A DNA stretch of 64,000 nt from NCBI RefSeq assembly GCF_014268755.2, contig NZ_CP077093.1:4018001-4082000 (forward strand), written 5' to 3'. The position numbers and the translations under genes are program-made. The number at the start of each line of letters is the position of its first letter. Position 1 is the first letter of the stretch. The stretch comes from Pseudomonas vanderleydeniana (lineage in GTDB: Bacteria > Pseudomonadota > Gammaproteobacteria > Pseudomonadales > Pseudomonadaceae). The notes under the pieces were generated by a model, which saw only the letters and a list, made by a program, of their open reading frames with translations, was not told the origin of the DNA and did no database searches. Shown one piece after another: positions 1-11,000 of this stretch.

Positions 1-3000
1 ACCAGGCATTCTTCAAGCGCTACGTGCACGTGCGCAGCCAGCCGGCCTTCTTCCAGGCGCTGACCGAGTGCCTGACCCCGTTGGACCGCCGCACGAACCA
101 GCGCAAGCCGGACCGCCATGCCAACCTGCACCTGCAGCCGAGCGCCCTGGGCGACTCGCCCCTGGATGAATTCTGCGTCCTGCAAACCGTGAAGCGTCTC
201 GATGATGCGCGGATCACCGCCGTGCCCACCGACGACGAGAACAGGAAGACTCGCCACGCCCGCCTCGTCTCACTGCTGAACTGGACAGAAAACCTGCTGT
301 TCCTGGTCCCCGGCCTGGGTGAAGCCATGCTCGCGGTGGCGGGAGGCCAACTGATCGCGCAGGTCTTCAACGGTATCGAGCAATGGCGCCACCATGAACA
401 GGAACAGGCCGTGCTCGGTTTCCTGGGCGTGTTGCTCAACCTTGAAGTGCTCGGCCTGGGTGTTGCCATGCAGGTCGATTTCGAAGGTTCGGCCTTTATC
501 GAGGGGCTGCATCCAATCCGCCCCGCACCGGGCAGACAGGCCCTCTGGAAAGCTGACCTGGCCCCCTACGAACACAGGCTACCCGGGGGGGCACGGGCTC
601 AACCCGATGCATCCGGCCTCACCCACCATCAGGACGCGGCCTACCTCGACCTCGAAGGCCGCTACTACCGGGTCGGTCCCGACAACGGCGTCAACCGCTT
701 CCACCTGCACCATCCGCACAATGCCGAAGCCTACGCACCGCTGCTGCGCCATAACGGCAAGGCAGCCTGGCAACTGGAATTCGAGCGGCCCTGGCAATGG
801 CAGCGCCCGCAGTTATTCTCCCGATTGGGCCCTGAGGCCGCCAGCCTGGACGATGAAACGGCCGGTCGGGTCATGCAGGCCAGCAACGTCGACGACGGCC
901 TGCTGCGACGCATGCACATGGACCTGCAGGCGCCTGCGGCGCTGCTGCAGGACAGCCTCACCCGCTTCAAGCTCGACCAGGACCTGACGCGCCTGATCCG
1001 CCGCCTGCACAGCGGCGTCGCCGCCGACGGTTCACTGGACGAACTGCACATGGAGCTGCAACTGCTCACCAGCGAAGCGGTCTGGCCGCGTACCAAGGTC
1101 CTGCGCCTGCTCGACCGCAAGCGCGCCCAGATCCTGGAGTACCCGGCAGGCCAACCGCCGCAGGTTCTGCGCATCGACCTGCAATGGCCCGGCCTCGACG
1201 CCAACCGCCTGCTGGACAAGGTGCTGGAAAACCTCGACGAGGGCGAGATCCGCAGCCTGCTGGGCGAGGCGTTCGGTGCCGGGCCCTTCAGCCTGCAGAC
1301 CCGTACCGCCAACCTCAGGCGCAAGCTGGCGACCCAGGCGAGTCATCGCCGAAAGGCGCTGTTCGATTCGCACTATCGTTATCGAACCCAAGCGTCAAAG
1401 CCCGCGGCTACGGTGATCCAGCGCGACTTCCCTGGCCTGTCGACAGCGATCGTCGAAGAGCTGGCCAGCCACGCCCGGCCCCTCGAACTCAGGCAGTTGC
1501 TCCAGTCCCGACGCGTGCCGCTGCGCCTGGCCGAGGAAGCCCGCCACTACCTGCGCAACCAGCGCCTGACCCGGGCCATCGAAGGGCTTTACCTGCCGTC
1601 CGTGCACAACCCCGACAGTGACCGGCTGATCCTGCGCCTGCTGCAACGATTGCCCGGCTGGTCCAGCCAGGTTCGCCTGGAGATCCGTGAGCGCACCTTC
1701 AATGGCCTGCTGCTCGACAGCCTCGGCGACGAATCGGCCAGCCTGCGCAAGGTCCTGGTACGCGACGACGGCCATTACGACACCTACGATGCCCAGGGCC
1801 TGGAACTGCACGCGGCCGACGACCTGTATGCCAGCGTCCTGCACGCCCTGCCCGATGCCGAGCGCAAGGCCCTGGGCTTTCCCGCTACCCACCAGGCCGA
1901 GGGCCTGCGCCAGTACCTGCTGCGACAGCCACTGCCGACTCGCCAGGAACTGGAGAAACTGCTTGGCCTGCCGCCGATCCGACCCGGCTACCGGCCACCG
2001 ATGCGCCTGGCCGATAGCCGGCTTGGCTATCCGCTCAGCGGCCGCAGGGCCGGCGCACGATCCCTGGGTTCACGCTCGAGCGCCTTCACCGAGCTGGCCG
2101 AACGCCTGTACCCGGATCACAGCTGGCAGGAAGTACAGCGATTCCTCGGACTGCAAGGCCTGAACGAAGGCGCGGCGGTACGCCGTCTGGAAGACCTCGA
2201 GGCCGAGTACCACACCTTGTGCGCAGACCTCGATGCCTGGGCGACAGCAGCGCCAGGATCGATTGCCAACCAGCAGTTGCGCAGCCAACTGGCAGACAGC
2301 CTCATACGCTGCTGGCGGCGGGAGCCCTCCACCGGTTCCACCCTGGGTGGCGCCCAGCTGAACTTCTACACCACCGCAGACCTGACGCCGCTGCCCACCC
2401 TCTCGGCGGACTTCAGCCATGTGAGCGAATTGACACTCGTACACGGCTTCCCGAATGCCCCGGGCAATGTCGACGGCTTTCTCGCGCGCTTCCCGCGCCT
2501 GCAGCAACTGAGCATCCGTGGCGGCATCCTCGATGAGTTGCCCACGCAACTGGACTCGATGACGCAACTGACCCATCTGGACCTGAGCAACAACCGCATC
2601 GTGCTGAGCGCCGACAGCGCCAGCCGCCTTTACGCGCTCACCCGGCTGAGAAACCTGAACCTGGGCAGGAACCCCAACCTGGGGCATGCACCGGACTTCC
2701 GGGCGATGACCGAGCTGGTCTACATCTACCTGAACAACTGCGGGCTCGACAGCTGGCCTACAGGCTTTCAACGCTTGCGTGGGCTGGCCTTGCTGGACCT
2801 GCGCGCGAACCGCCTGACCCGTGTCCCACCGGCGTTGCTCAACACCAGCGAGGAAGGACGGCGGGTCGCCAGGACGGTCGATCTGTTCAACAACCCCGTC
2901 GAAAACCTGGAAGCCGTACTCGATTACTACGATGAGACCGACATCGACCTGAACCTGGAGCTGCCGATCGACCTGGACGCGGACTACCTGTCGACCGACG

Positions 3001-4040
3001 AGGAGCCGGTGCACAGCCCGCACTCACCGCGCGGCCCCATCTCTCGGGATGAGGAAGTCTGGTTGCAGGGGCTGCCCCTCGCCGAACAGGAGGCCTTTCG
3101 CAACGACTGGCTGCTGCTGGCCAGCGAGGAGCCGGTCGAGCAGTCCGAAGCGTTCTTCCGGGTGATCCAGAACCTGAGGAATTCCGCCGACTACCGGGAC
3201 AGCACCCTGCGCCCCCTCCTGTTGGACAAGGTCCGCCGCATGGTCCGGGCGGCCATCAGGGACACCGCCTTGCGCGAGAAGCTGCTGCTGCGGGCCAACG
3301 CCCCGGAGCCCGATGCCTGCGAGGACGGCGTTACCGTGGTATTCAGCGACATGGGCCTGGATGTGCTGGAGCATGAAGCCTATGCCCAGCCAACCGCGCA
3401 ACGGATCGAAGCCAGCCTGCTGGAACTGGCCCAGGGCCGGTCGCGCCTGAACCGGGTCAACCGGCAGGCCCGGGCGGAAATCGATCGGCGCAAGGCCGAG
3501 GGACTTCGGCCCGACGAGGCGGAAATCTACCTGGCCTATCGCACCGGTCTGGCCGACCGCCTGAAACTGCCCTGGCAGGCCAGCAAAATGCACTATGGCA
3601 CCGTTGCCAACGTCACTGCGCAGCAGCTGGAAACGGCCTACTCGACCATCCTCGAACAGGAGCGACAGCCGCTGGACAGGGTCAGGGAGGCCGTACGACA
3701 GCCCTTCTGGAGAGACTACCTGGACGTGCAGTACCTGCAGGAACTCGATGAGAAGAGAGCCCAGCGCGACAACAAGGGCAGTGCCCTGGAGGATCTGTAC
3801 AGTGCCCAACAGCGCTGGTTCGCCGACGGCAACCTGCCGGCGGGCGAACGGGCCAGCCTGAAGTCGGCGATGCAGGACGCGGCGCGGATCCTGGGCAAGG
3901 CCGAACAACAGGTGTTTGCCAGCAGCATGACCGACGCGGACTACCAGGCGCTCTACGAAGCCATCGCCCGTGAATACGAGCAGGCGCTGGAAGGGCTGAC
4001 AGAGCAGGCCCTCCAGGAACTCCGGCAGGAGGCGGCCTGA
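1..4040 (+). CDS. DUF6543-type toxin with LRR and NEL E3 ubiquitin ligase domain (5' partial)
   Basis: The reading frame is open from base 3, so the gene begins upstream of the window. The first codons (QAFFKRYVHVRSQPAFFQAL) align with the interior of the gene at 8029-13242, so roughly 350 N-terminal residues are missing. A hydrophobic pair of segments (LLFLVPGLGEAMLAVAGG and FLGVLLNLEVLGLGVAM) lies near bases 300-480. About six leucine-rich repeats run from about 2410 to 2910 (LTHLDLSNN, LRNLNLGRNP, LALLDLRANRLTRVP). The C-terminal part, about 3040-4020, looks like a NEL (IpaH/SspH-type) E3 ligase. Its CED tripeptide (Cys codon 3318-3320) matches the catalytic Cys-Glu-Asp of that family, followed by a long helical tail. 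NEL enzymes transfer ubiquitin to host proteins, with the LRR choosing the substrate. No secretion signal is visible in the retained part, so delivery is unknown. Confidence 0.85.
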   Translation, partial: QAFFKRYVHVRSQPAFFQALTECLTPLDRRTNQRKPDRHANLHLQPSALGDSPLDEFCVLQTVKRLDDARITAVPTDDENRKTRHARLVSLLNWTENLLFLVPGLGEAMLAVAGGQLIAQVFNGIEQWRHHEQEQAVLGFLGVLLNLEVLGLGVAMQVDFEGSAFIEGLHPIRPAPGRQALWKADLAPYEHRLPGGARAQPDASGLTHHQDAAYLDLEGRYYRVGPDNGVNRFHLHHPHNAEAYAPLLRHNGKAAWQLEFERPWQWQRPQLFSRLGPEAASLDDETAGRVMQASNVDDGLLRRMHMDLQAPAALLQDSLTRFKLDQDLTRLIRRLHSGVAADGSLDELHMELQLLTSEAVWPRTKVLRLLDRKRAQILEYPAGQPPQVLRIDLQWPGLDANRLLDKVLENLDEGEIRSLLGEAFGAGPFSLQTRTANLRRKLATQASHRRKALFDSHYRYRTQASKPAATVIQRDFPGLSTAIVEELASHARPLELRQLLQSRRVPLRLAEEARHYLRNQRLTRAIEGLYLPSVHNPDSDRLILRLLQRLPGWSSQVRLEIRERTFNGLLLDSLGDESASLRKVLVRDDGHYDTYDAQGLELHAADDLYASVLHALPDAERKALGFPATHQAEGLRQYLLRQPLPTRQELEKLLGLPPIRPGYRPPMRLADSRLGYPLSGRRAGARSLGSRSSAFTELAERLYPDHSWQEVQRFLGLQGLNEGAAVRRLEDLEAEYHTLCADLDAWATAAPGSIANQQLRSQLADSLIRCWRREPSTGSTLGGAQLNFYTTADLTPLPTLSADFSHVSELTLVHGFPNAPGNVDGFLARFPRLQQLSIRGGILDELPTQLDSMTQLTHLDLSNNRIVLSADSASRLYALTRLRNLNLGRNPNLGHAPDFRAMTELVYIYLNNCGLDSWPTGFQRLRGLALLDLRANRLTRVPPALLNTSEEGRRVARTVDLFNNPVENLEAVLDYYDETDIDLNLELPIDLDADYLSTDEEPVHSPHSPRGPISRDEEVWLQGLPLAEQEAFRNDWLLLASEEPVEQSEAFFRVIQNLRNSADYRDSTLRPLLLDKVRRMVRAAIRDTALREKLLLRANAPEPDACEDGVTVVFSDMGLDVLEHEAYAQPTAQRIEASLLELAQGRSRLNRVNRQARAEIDRRKAEGLRPDEAEIYLAYRTGLADRLKLPWQASKMHYGTVANVTAQQLETAYSTILEQERQPLDRVREAVRQPFWRDYLDVQYLQELDEKRAQRDNKGSALEDLYSAQQRWFADGNLPAGERASLKSAMQDAARILGKAEQQVFASSMTDADYQALYEAIAREYEQALEGLTEQALQELRQEAA

Positions 4041-4041
4041 C

Positions 4042-7000
4042 ATGACTCAAGCACTTCAAGCCCGCGCCCCCGGCCTGCCGCACGCACGCTTTCTCGGGCA
4101 CCGCCTGCCAGACTGGCTCAAGGGCGCCACAGCGCAGCAACGCGCCAAACTGCGCGAGACCCTGATCATCTGCCACCAGTCCGCCGCAAAAGCCCACGAA
4201 ATCCTCACTCCGCTCAAACGCCTGGACACCTTTGCCGAGCCGATCCTGGAACTGGATCTCAAGGCGGACCATCCCGAACTGCGCGACATGCAGCTGGCCA
4301 CCCTCGACAAGCGCTGGCATCGCGACACGGTCCTGTGGCAACCCATCTACGAAACCAGCCCCGAGCACAGCCTGCTGGAGGCGGCCCTCTACAATTTCGA
4401 AAGTTGGGAAACCCGCAGTGGCGCATTTGGCAGTGGTTCTGCCATTTACCTCACGGGCAAGGCCAGGGGCCTCAAGAGCAGGCTGCTGCCCGAGGTGTTG
4501 GCCCAGCGTTGCCGGCAACTCGACCTGGGCCACAAGTACCTGCAACACCTCAGGCATGCACTCGACGACAGGAATCCGGCAAACGAGCCGCTGGCACCGA
4601 GGAACAAGCACCAACTGTTCATCACGCACCAGCACAATCGTTTCAATGCCGAATTGCAGATGGCCTACCTGAGCGGTCACCTTTCCCATGAGTGCGCCCG
4701 GGCACTTGAGGTCTTTCTACTGCCCTATAACCAGAATTATGGAAAACGCCTGATCTGCCACCGGGTCAGGCTGCTCGACTGGGTGTTGCCCGGCGTGATT
4801 CATTTCGCTGCCGATCCGGAGGATGACAAGGGACGATGCGCCATCTATTTCCCCGAACACCCCGAGTACCCGATCCAGGAATACAGCTCACTGCTGATGT
4901 TCCAGGTGACGCTGACGGCCCATCTCCAGTCCGCGGCCACCCGACAGTGGGTCAGCCAACTGCTGCCCATCGACCATCAGGAACCGTTGTTGCTGGAAAA
5001 GCTGAAAGCGGCCATGCGCACCTCCACCGGGCCGCACGCCAAGCTGATCAGCCTGACCCCCTGGATCGAGGAGGAACTGTTCGAGGAGATCCACCGCCTG
5101 CGGCTGTTGCACCTGATGAGCGACCTGGGCAGGCTGGCGCCCTCGGCGCAAGACGTCAACGCCGCCGAGCGCGAGCAACTGCTCGATCAATTTCAACTCG
5201 CCGGCCTGGACCTGCTGTCCAGTCTCAAGGACCGTATCCCCCGGTTCAAGCGTACCCTCTCGGACCCGCAGGACATTCTGGGCGCGAATACCCTCTACCA
5301 GGACATCCACACCTGGAGCCCGGCCGAACGGCTGGCCGGTTCACTGCATCTGCTCAACATCGTCGAAACCCGAGCCGGCGGCCAGGTCACGCCCCGTATG
5401 CAGAGCGAAGGCCGCTCGCTCCCCGAACTGATCCGCGTGCGCAGCCAGGGGCATACCCGCCTCTGGAAACCTGAGCCCGGCCACTACCGGGTAACACCGC
5501 AACTGCCCGAGGATCAACGGCAAGCCAACGCCCTGGGGCTGTATGAGTGGGCGAACAGGCATTATCTGCTGCTGAACCAGTCGTACTATGAAGTCCGCTA
5601 CAACGAAAGGACCGCTCACTGGCATATTCTCAGCCCGACCCAGCCAACGCTCTACGCGCCGCCCCTGAGGCACAACGGTGTCGGCGCCTGGCGGACCATC
5701 CATGAACAGGTCATGCAGTGGACCGAACCCAGGCTCATTGCCCGGCTATCGCCGCGCGCGGCACAGTTGCCCCCGCCGCTGGCGCAAGCCCTGCTGCCCC
5801 TGGCGAACAGCAACCTGCCCATGCTGCGACAGTTGCACCTGCACAGCCGGCGTACCCCACCGCTCTTGCTCGACAGCCTCAAGCGTCTGTGGCTGCTGCA
5901 CGAAATCGACGGTGCCAATCTCGAGCAGCCCCAGGCCAGCCTCTGTACCGAGCTCTGCCCGCCGATCCAGGCCTACCTGGGCAGTCTGCTGCCGGATCTG
6001 CCCGCCCAGACGGCGCTGCGTATCAGGAAACAACAGTCGCGCAAGTTCATCCAGTACCCCAAGGGCTCGCAGTGGATCGAGATCGATCAAGCCCAGTGGC
6101 TGCCCGGGTTGTTCGAGCACCTGTATCAACAGCTCGAACAGCCGGCCACCGCCCGCCAGCGCCTTCTGCGTACCGCGCATCCCGAGCTGCCCCTGAGCTT
6201 CCTCGACGACCTGGACTTCACCCTGCACGCCCTGGAAGAGACTGCAACGACACTGCCGACCCTCGACAAGGAGGTCGCCCGGGCCCTGGAGGGGATCCGC
6301 ATCGCCCGGGTGTTCGAAGGCCTTCACCCGGATTGGCCGTCTGCCCAACAAAGCGAACACCTGGCCTTCGCGCTGCTCGAGACCCTCGAAGGTTGGCCCG
6401 AGGACATACGCCTCGAACTCATGGAGGCCGAGCCCGCCGCCTGCCGGCCGGTGCAGAGCATCGGCGTCGACACCAGCCTGAACTACCGACAGTTGCGGAA
6501 AAGGAATGGCCTCTACGAGATCCAGGACCGCAAGGGGCAGACACTCTGGACCGAGAACGATTTTTATGCGGCGCTTTGGCGGGCCCTGCCCAACCTGGCA
6601 CAGGGCGACTTGAGCAAGCGACAGGCAATCAGCCTGGACGTGGACCAGACCACAGCCCATTTCAAGCGGGCCCTGTTCAGGCAGGCCAGCCGGCTGCGCG
6701 GCCAGGTGCCTGCCGTACGCACCCTGGATCGGCTGCTCGAACCACCGATAACCGCGACCGCGGCGCCACTGCCGGTGCAGTTCGCCGTCCCCGGCCGCGT
6801 GGTCTCGGGCTTGCAGTTGCGCGACAATGGAATCTACTGGAACCTGAATCCTCGGCCACTGGCCAATCACGCCCACCGGCACTACATTTTCGAGCATTAT
6901 CGCTACTACCCGGTCATCTGGAGCCCCGAAGGCTGGCGGCTGGTCAATGCCGGCAACCCCTACGGTTTCTACCAGCCGCTGCTGCAACGCAGAAGTCCCC

Positions 7001-7905
7001 GTGATCCGCGCTGGACCCTTCATCATCCCGATCGCAAGCGCAGCCTGCTGGTGCAACCGCAAAGCCTGCCAGTGCCGGAGGACAAGGGACCGCGCAATGC
7101 AAAGCTGCAGAAAAAGATGTTCACCGAAGCGCAGCGCCAACGCCTGCTGGCGCCCAAGTCCTACCGGTCCTGCCTGAACTCGCCACTGGCCTACGACCGG
7201 GTCGACAATGCCCGCTACCCCCTGCGCGACCTGGACGGACAGCCCCTGATCATTACGGCGCTGCACTACTCCAGTGCCACGGGCGCCTCGCAGTCCCTGG
7301 CACGGGCACAGCAGTTGCTGCCCTATCTCGGACAGGGCGTGGAAGTGGCGCAGCTCTATGAAAGCAAACTGAGTATCAGGCGCCTGCGCACACGGCACCT
7401 TCGCTCCGTCGACGAAAGCCACCTGATCGGCCGCTTCCACGTCACCGCCCGGCATGCCATGGCCCCTGGCGAGCTGCTCGGCATCTATGGCGGCATGCTG
7501 ATTCCACTGCTGGTCTGCCATCATCGACGCGACCCTTTCGCCACCTGGGTCCAGGAGGATCGATCGCTGGAACTGCTGCGCTGTCGTGACGGCCAGCCAC
7601 ACACGGCGCGGCCTTGCCTCACCGGCGACAACATCCTCTCGAGGATCAACACGATCTTCGAATACGAGGACGGGATACCTGTCCGCCAGGCCCAGGCCGG
7701 TTACAACGTCGAGGCGGTGGCCTTTCCCGTGGAGGTCCGCGCCCCTGTTGGCTGTCTCGAGGGCAACCGCTATTTCATCATCGCGCTGTTCACCTCCCGC
7801 ACCGTCAGGATCGATGAAGAACTGCGCATGAACCACGGCTACACCTGGGAGCAGATCCAGACGCTGTACCACACGCCCCCGGCGGCAAGCGACCAGCCCG
7901 GATAG
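4042..7905 (+). CDS. DUF6543-type toxin with SET-like C-terminal domain
   Basis: This 1287-residue protein starts one base after the stop of the upstream gene (TGA-C-ATG), so the two are probably co-translated. The N-terminal ~600 residues follow the plan of the neighbouring toxins but diverge and lack their strong hydrophobic hairpin. There are no leucine-rich repeats and no CED ligase motif. The C-terminus is different: around residues 1131-1160 GRFHVTARHAMAPGELLGIYGG resembles the first SET-domain strand pair. Then come SRINTI and GYNVEAVAF, where SET enzymes have RFxNH and NxE. Finally FIIALFTSRTVRIDEELRMN plus HGYTW (about 1243-1270) resembles the IxxGEEL..DYG end of SET. SET proteins methylate lysines using S-adenosylmethionine, so a host protein methyltransferase role is an inference. 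The canonical NHS triad is not intact, so activity is uncertain. Confidence 0.75.
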   Translation: MTQALQARAPGLPHARFLGHRLPDWLKGATAQQRAKLRETLIICHQSAAKAHEILTPLKRLDTFAEPILELDLKADHPELRDMQLATLDKRWHRDTVLWQPIYETSPEHSLLEAALYNFESWETRSGAFGSGSAIYLTGKARGLKSRLLPEVLAQRCRQLDLGHKYLQHLRHALDDRNPANEPLAPRNKHQLFITHQHNRFNAELQMAYLSGHLSHECARALEVFLLPYNQNYGKRLICHRVRLLDWVLPGVIHFAADPEDDKGRCAIYFPEHPEYPIQEYSSLLMFQVTLTAHLQSAATRQWVSQLLPIDHQEPLLLEKLKAAMRTSTGPHAKLISLTPWIEEELFEEIHRLRLLHLMSDLGRLAPSAQDVNAAEREQLLDQFQLAGLDLLSSLKDRIPRFKRTLSDPQDILGANTLYQDIHTWSPAERLAGSLHLLNIVETRAGGQVTPRMQSEGRSLPELIRVRSQGHTRLWKPEPGHYRVTPQLPEDQRQANALGLYEWANRHYLLLNQSYYEVRYNERTAHWHILSPTQPTLYAPPLRHNGVGAWRTIHEQVMQWTEPRLIARLSPRAAQLPPPLAQALLPLANSNLPMLRQLHLHSRRTPPLLLDSLKRLWLLHEIDGANLEQPQASLCTELCPPIQAYLGSLLPDLPAQTALRIRKQQSRKFIQYPKGSQWIEIDQAQWLPGLFEHLYQQLEQPATARQRLLRTAHPELPLSFLDDLDFTLHALEETATTLPTLDKEVARALEGIRIARVFEGLHPDWPSAQQSEHLAFALLETLEGWPEDIRLELMEAEPAACRPVQSIGVDTSLNYRQLRKRNGLYEIQDRKGQTLWTENDFYAALWRALPNLAQGDLSKRQAISLDVDQTTAHFKRALFRQASRLRGQVPAVRTLDRLLEPPITATAAPLPVQFAVPGRVVSGLQLRDNGIYWNLNPRPLANHAHRHYIFEHYRYYPVIWSPEGWRLVNAGNPYGFYQPLLQRRSPRDPRWTLHHPDRKRSLLVQPQSLPVPEDKGPRNAKLQKKMFTEAQRQRLLAPKSYRSCLNSPLAYDRVDNARYPLRDLDGQPLIITALHYSSATGASQSLARAQQLLPYLGQGVEVAQLYESKLSIRRLRTRHLRSVDESHLIGRFHVTARHAMAPGELLGIYGGMLIPLLVCHHRRDPFATWVQEDRSLELLRCRDGQPHTARPCLTGDNILSRINTIFEYEDGIPVRQAQAGYNVEAVAFPVEVRAPVGCLEGNRYFIIALFTSRTVRIDEELRMNHGYTWEQIQTLYHTPPAASDQPG

Positions 7906-7969
7906 CTCATCCGGCAGCCTCGGCGCCCCGGATGATGAGTCCGGGCCGCCACGGCATGCATACCTACCG

Positions 7970-8028
7970 CAGCCTGGGGAAGGCCGGCACCTACCCTGCC
8001 CCCTCGACTCACGAATCGGGCCTTCCCC
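7970..8028 (+). promoter_or_regulatory. Leader shared with the 18637 toxin gene (copy A)
   Basis: The bases just before the start codon at 8029 contain CCTACCCTGCCCC, one pyrimidine, TCGACTCACGAATCGGGC. The same string occurs before the start at 18637 with a single substitution, and TACCGCAG is shared about 25 bases further upstream. CGACTC and GAATCG form a near-perfect inverted repeat. The genes themselves have diverged, so conservation of a noncoding leader suggests a regulatory or translational element. No clear Shine-Dalgarno sequence is visible. Confidence 0.5.
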
Positions 8029-11000
8029 ATGACTGCCACCACTTTGCCGACCGATGCCAAACCAGGTACCGCGTCCGTTCAACCGTCCCCCAGCCGCCAC
8101 CAGGCCTTCATCGCCAGCCGTCTTCCGGCGCCGTTGATCCAACCCGGCTCCGCCTGCCTCAAGGCCCTGGTCGGCATCAAGGCTGCCACGCCGACCTGGT
8201 ATTCGCAGGCCAACGCCAGCCTGCGCGAGGCGTTCGAAGCCAGCCAACTGGCGCGCTGCACCAGCCAGCATCAGCTCGAAGCCCTGCTCGAGCGCATCAC
8301 CCCACTGGAGGCCTTCGCCGCCCCCCTCTTGCAGCAGGCGATCAAGCAGGCCAGCGGGCTGGAACTGGATGTGCGCGCCACCTATTTCGTACGGCGCATG
8401 CAGGTGCGCCGTCCGTCCAGCCTGGGTGGCCTGTTCGACTTCGCCAATGCCGATCCCAACGTCCGGACCTGGTACTGGGACGTCACCCTGTTGGCGGCGG
8501 CGCTGCACAACTTCACCGCCGACGAGGCGAGCAAACCGCCCGCCGAGGGGGATGAATTCATCACCCGGGACCACAGTACCGCCCAGGTCTGGATTGCCAG
8601 CTACGACAAGGAGCGCGCGCTCCCCCTGCCGGCGGAACGCTTCGCCCGCCTGTGCCGCCAGCTCGACCTGGGACAACGCTACCAGGCACACCTCAACGCC
8701 GTGCTCAACCCCACCGATAGCGCGCTCAAGGCCAGGGTCCGCCAGACCTGGACCCGGCACCTGCACAACCAACTGGCCGAAGCCCTGCATCTGGCCCGCT
8801 TGCAGGAACAGATCCCGGACGATGCCTACTCGATGCTCGTGGGTTGGCTGGCCGCAGGCACGGACATGCGCCTGGACGGCCAGCCCGTGCATCCCGGCTG
8901 CCTGCGCATACTGGGCGTCGACCTGGGCGACATTCTGTTCCTGCGCCCCGAATCCGGCCCGACGCCACGGCGCTGCATCGTCCACATCCCCGGTGATGAC
9001 GCACAGCCGCTGCGCCACTACGATTCGAGCGCGGACTTCATGGTCGATCTGCGCACGCGCCTGCACAGCGCCCGCTACCGGCGCTTCTTCAGCCAGTTCA
9101 TTGCGGTACGCGAGCAGGCGGCCTTCTTCACCGCGCTGAAAAAGCGCCTGGACCCCGCCGACCGCCATGGCCTGTGGGACGACTATACGGTCGATCCCAG
9201 CCTGCGCACCGGGCTGGAGCTGTTCGAACTGCCCCTGCGGATCGGGCATTCGCCCTCGTTGCAAGCCACTCTCGAGGACCAATGCGAACTGAAGATCGAC
9301 CGCATGATCGGCGACGCCAGGGCCCTGGCCGTGCCCACCGGCGACGAGGACCGCGAGGCGCGCATGACGCGCTTGCTGGGCTTTCTCGACGCCAGCCTGG
9401 ACCTGCTCAACCTGCTGGTATTCATTCCGGGCGTGGGCCAGGTGATGCTGCTGGCCACGGCGACTCGCCTGCTGCACGAGGTCTACTCCGGCATCGAGGC
9501 CTGGGAAGCCGGCGAGGTGCGACAGGCCTGGGCCCACCTGCTCGGAGTCGCCATGAACATGGCGCTGATCGGCACCGCCGGGGTGGTCCTGCCCCACCTC
9601 GACACCTCGGTGTTCATTGACGGACTGATACCGGTCAGTGTGCGTGAAGGCATCACCCGGCTGTGGAAACCCGACCTCAAGCCCTATCGACACCGGCCCA
9701 AGCTGATGTCCCGCTCCCAGCCCAATCGATTCGGGCTGCATGAGTACCTCGACAAACGCTACCTGCAGCTGGAGGACCACTACTACCTGCTGCAGCCCGA
9801 TGCTCGCGGGCCGGGCCGGTATCGCGCCCAGCATGTCCGCGCCGACCGGCTGCGCCACCCCTACGCCCCCGCGTTGCGCAGCAACGGTGCCGGCGCCTGG
9901 CGCCACGCCTTCGAACAGCCCCTGGACTGGACCGACGAACGCCTGGTCAGCCGTCTCGGCCCCGAAGCCAACAGCCTCGATGACCGGGACGCCCGACGCG
10001 TTCTGCACCTGAGCGGCATCGACAGCGATGTCCTGCGTGCCACCCACTGCAACGCAGGCCAACCACCCGCCCTGCTCAGGGACACCGTGACCCGCTTCGC
10101 CCTCGACCGCGACCTGGGACGGCTGGTGCAACGCCTGCAGAACGGCGGAGCCTCCAGCGGCGCCCTCAGCGAGCTGCACATGGAATTGCAACTGCTGACC
10201 AGCGACCCGGTATGGCCAGCGGGCAAGGTGCTCGAACTGCTCGACGACTCGGGCCGCAGGCTGCAGGAGTACCCGGCGGGCAGCGATGCCCAGGTGCCGC
10301 GGATCGGCGTGCACTGGCCGGACCTGAATGCCGATGACCTGCTCCGGGAAGTGCTGGGCCACCTGGCGGAACATGAAATCCGCAGCCTGCTGCGCGAGGA
10401 ATTCGGACAAGCCACCAGCAGCCTGTCGTCCCGCGTCGCGGCGCTGCGCCGGCGCCTGGCCGGGGATGCCGTCAAACGCCGCCAGGACCTGTTCGAATCA
10501 CACTACCGACACCGCACCGCCGATGCCCGTGGCGAACCGGGCGTGGCGATCTTGCAACGCGATTTTCCCGGCCTGCCGGACCGCCTGGCACAGGAACTGG
10601 CCCAGGCCGCCAGCGGCCCCGAACGACAACGGCTCACGGCCGGTCGCGTGCCGCTGCGCCTGGCCGAGGAGGCCCGGCACTACCTGCGCCACCTGCGCCT
10701 GGCGCGCCTGTACGAGCCGCTCTATCTGGATTCGCTGAGCCAGGCCGAGGTGTACCACGTGGTGCTGCCGATGCTCGGCAAGCTGCCGGGCTGGTCGAGC
10801 CAGGTACGCCTGGAAGTACGCGACCGCTTCTTCAAGGGCCCGCTGCTCGACAGCCTGGGGCCCGATTCGGCACCGATCCGCAAGGTACTGGTCAGAAATG
10901 CCGGCCAGTACGAAGCGCTCGACGACCTCGGCAAGGAACTGTACGGCCCGGACAATCTGTACGCCGCCGTGTTGCATGCGCTGCCCGACGCCGAGCGCAC

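Noticed and set aside
5746..10410. A 1554-codon open frame on the minus strand
   Set aside because: It lies entirely opposite two well-supported toxin genes. Its composition (Gln, Gly, Val, Ala-rich) is that of a mirror frame in GC-rich DNA, and no domain is visible.
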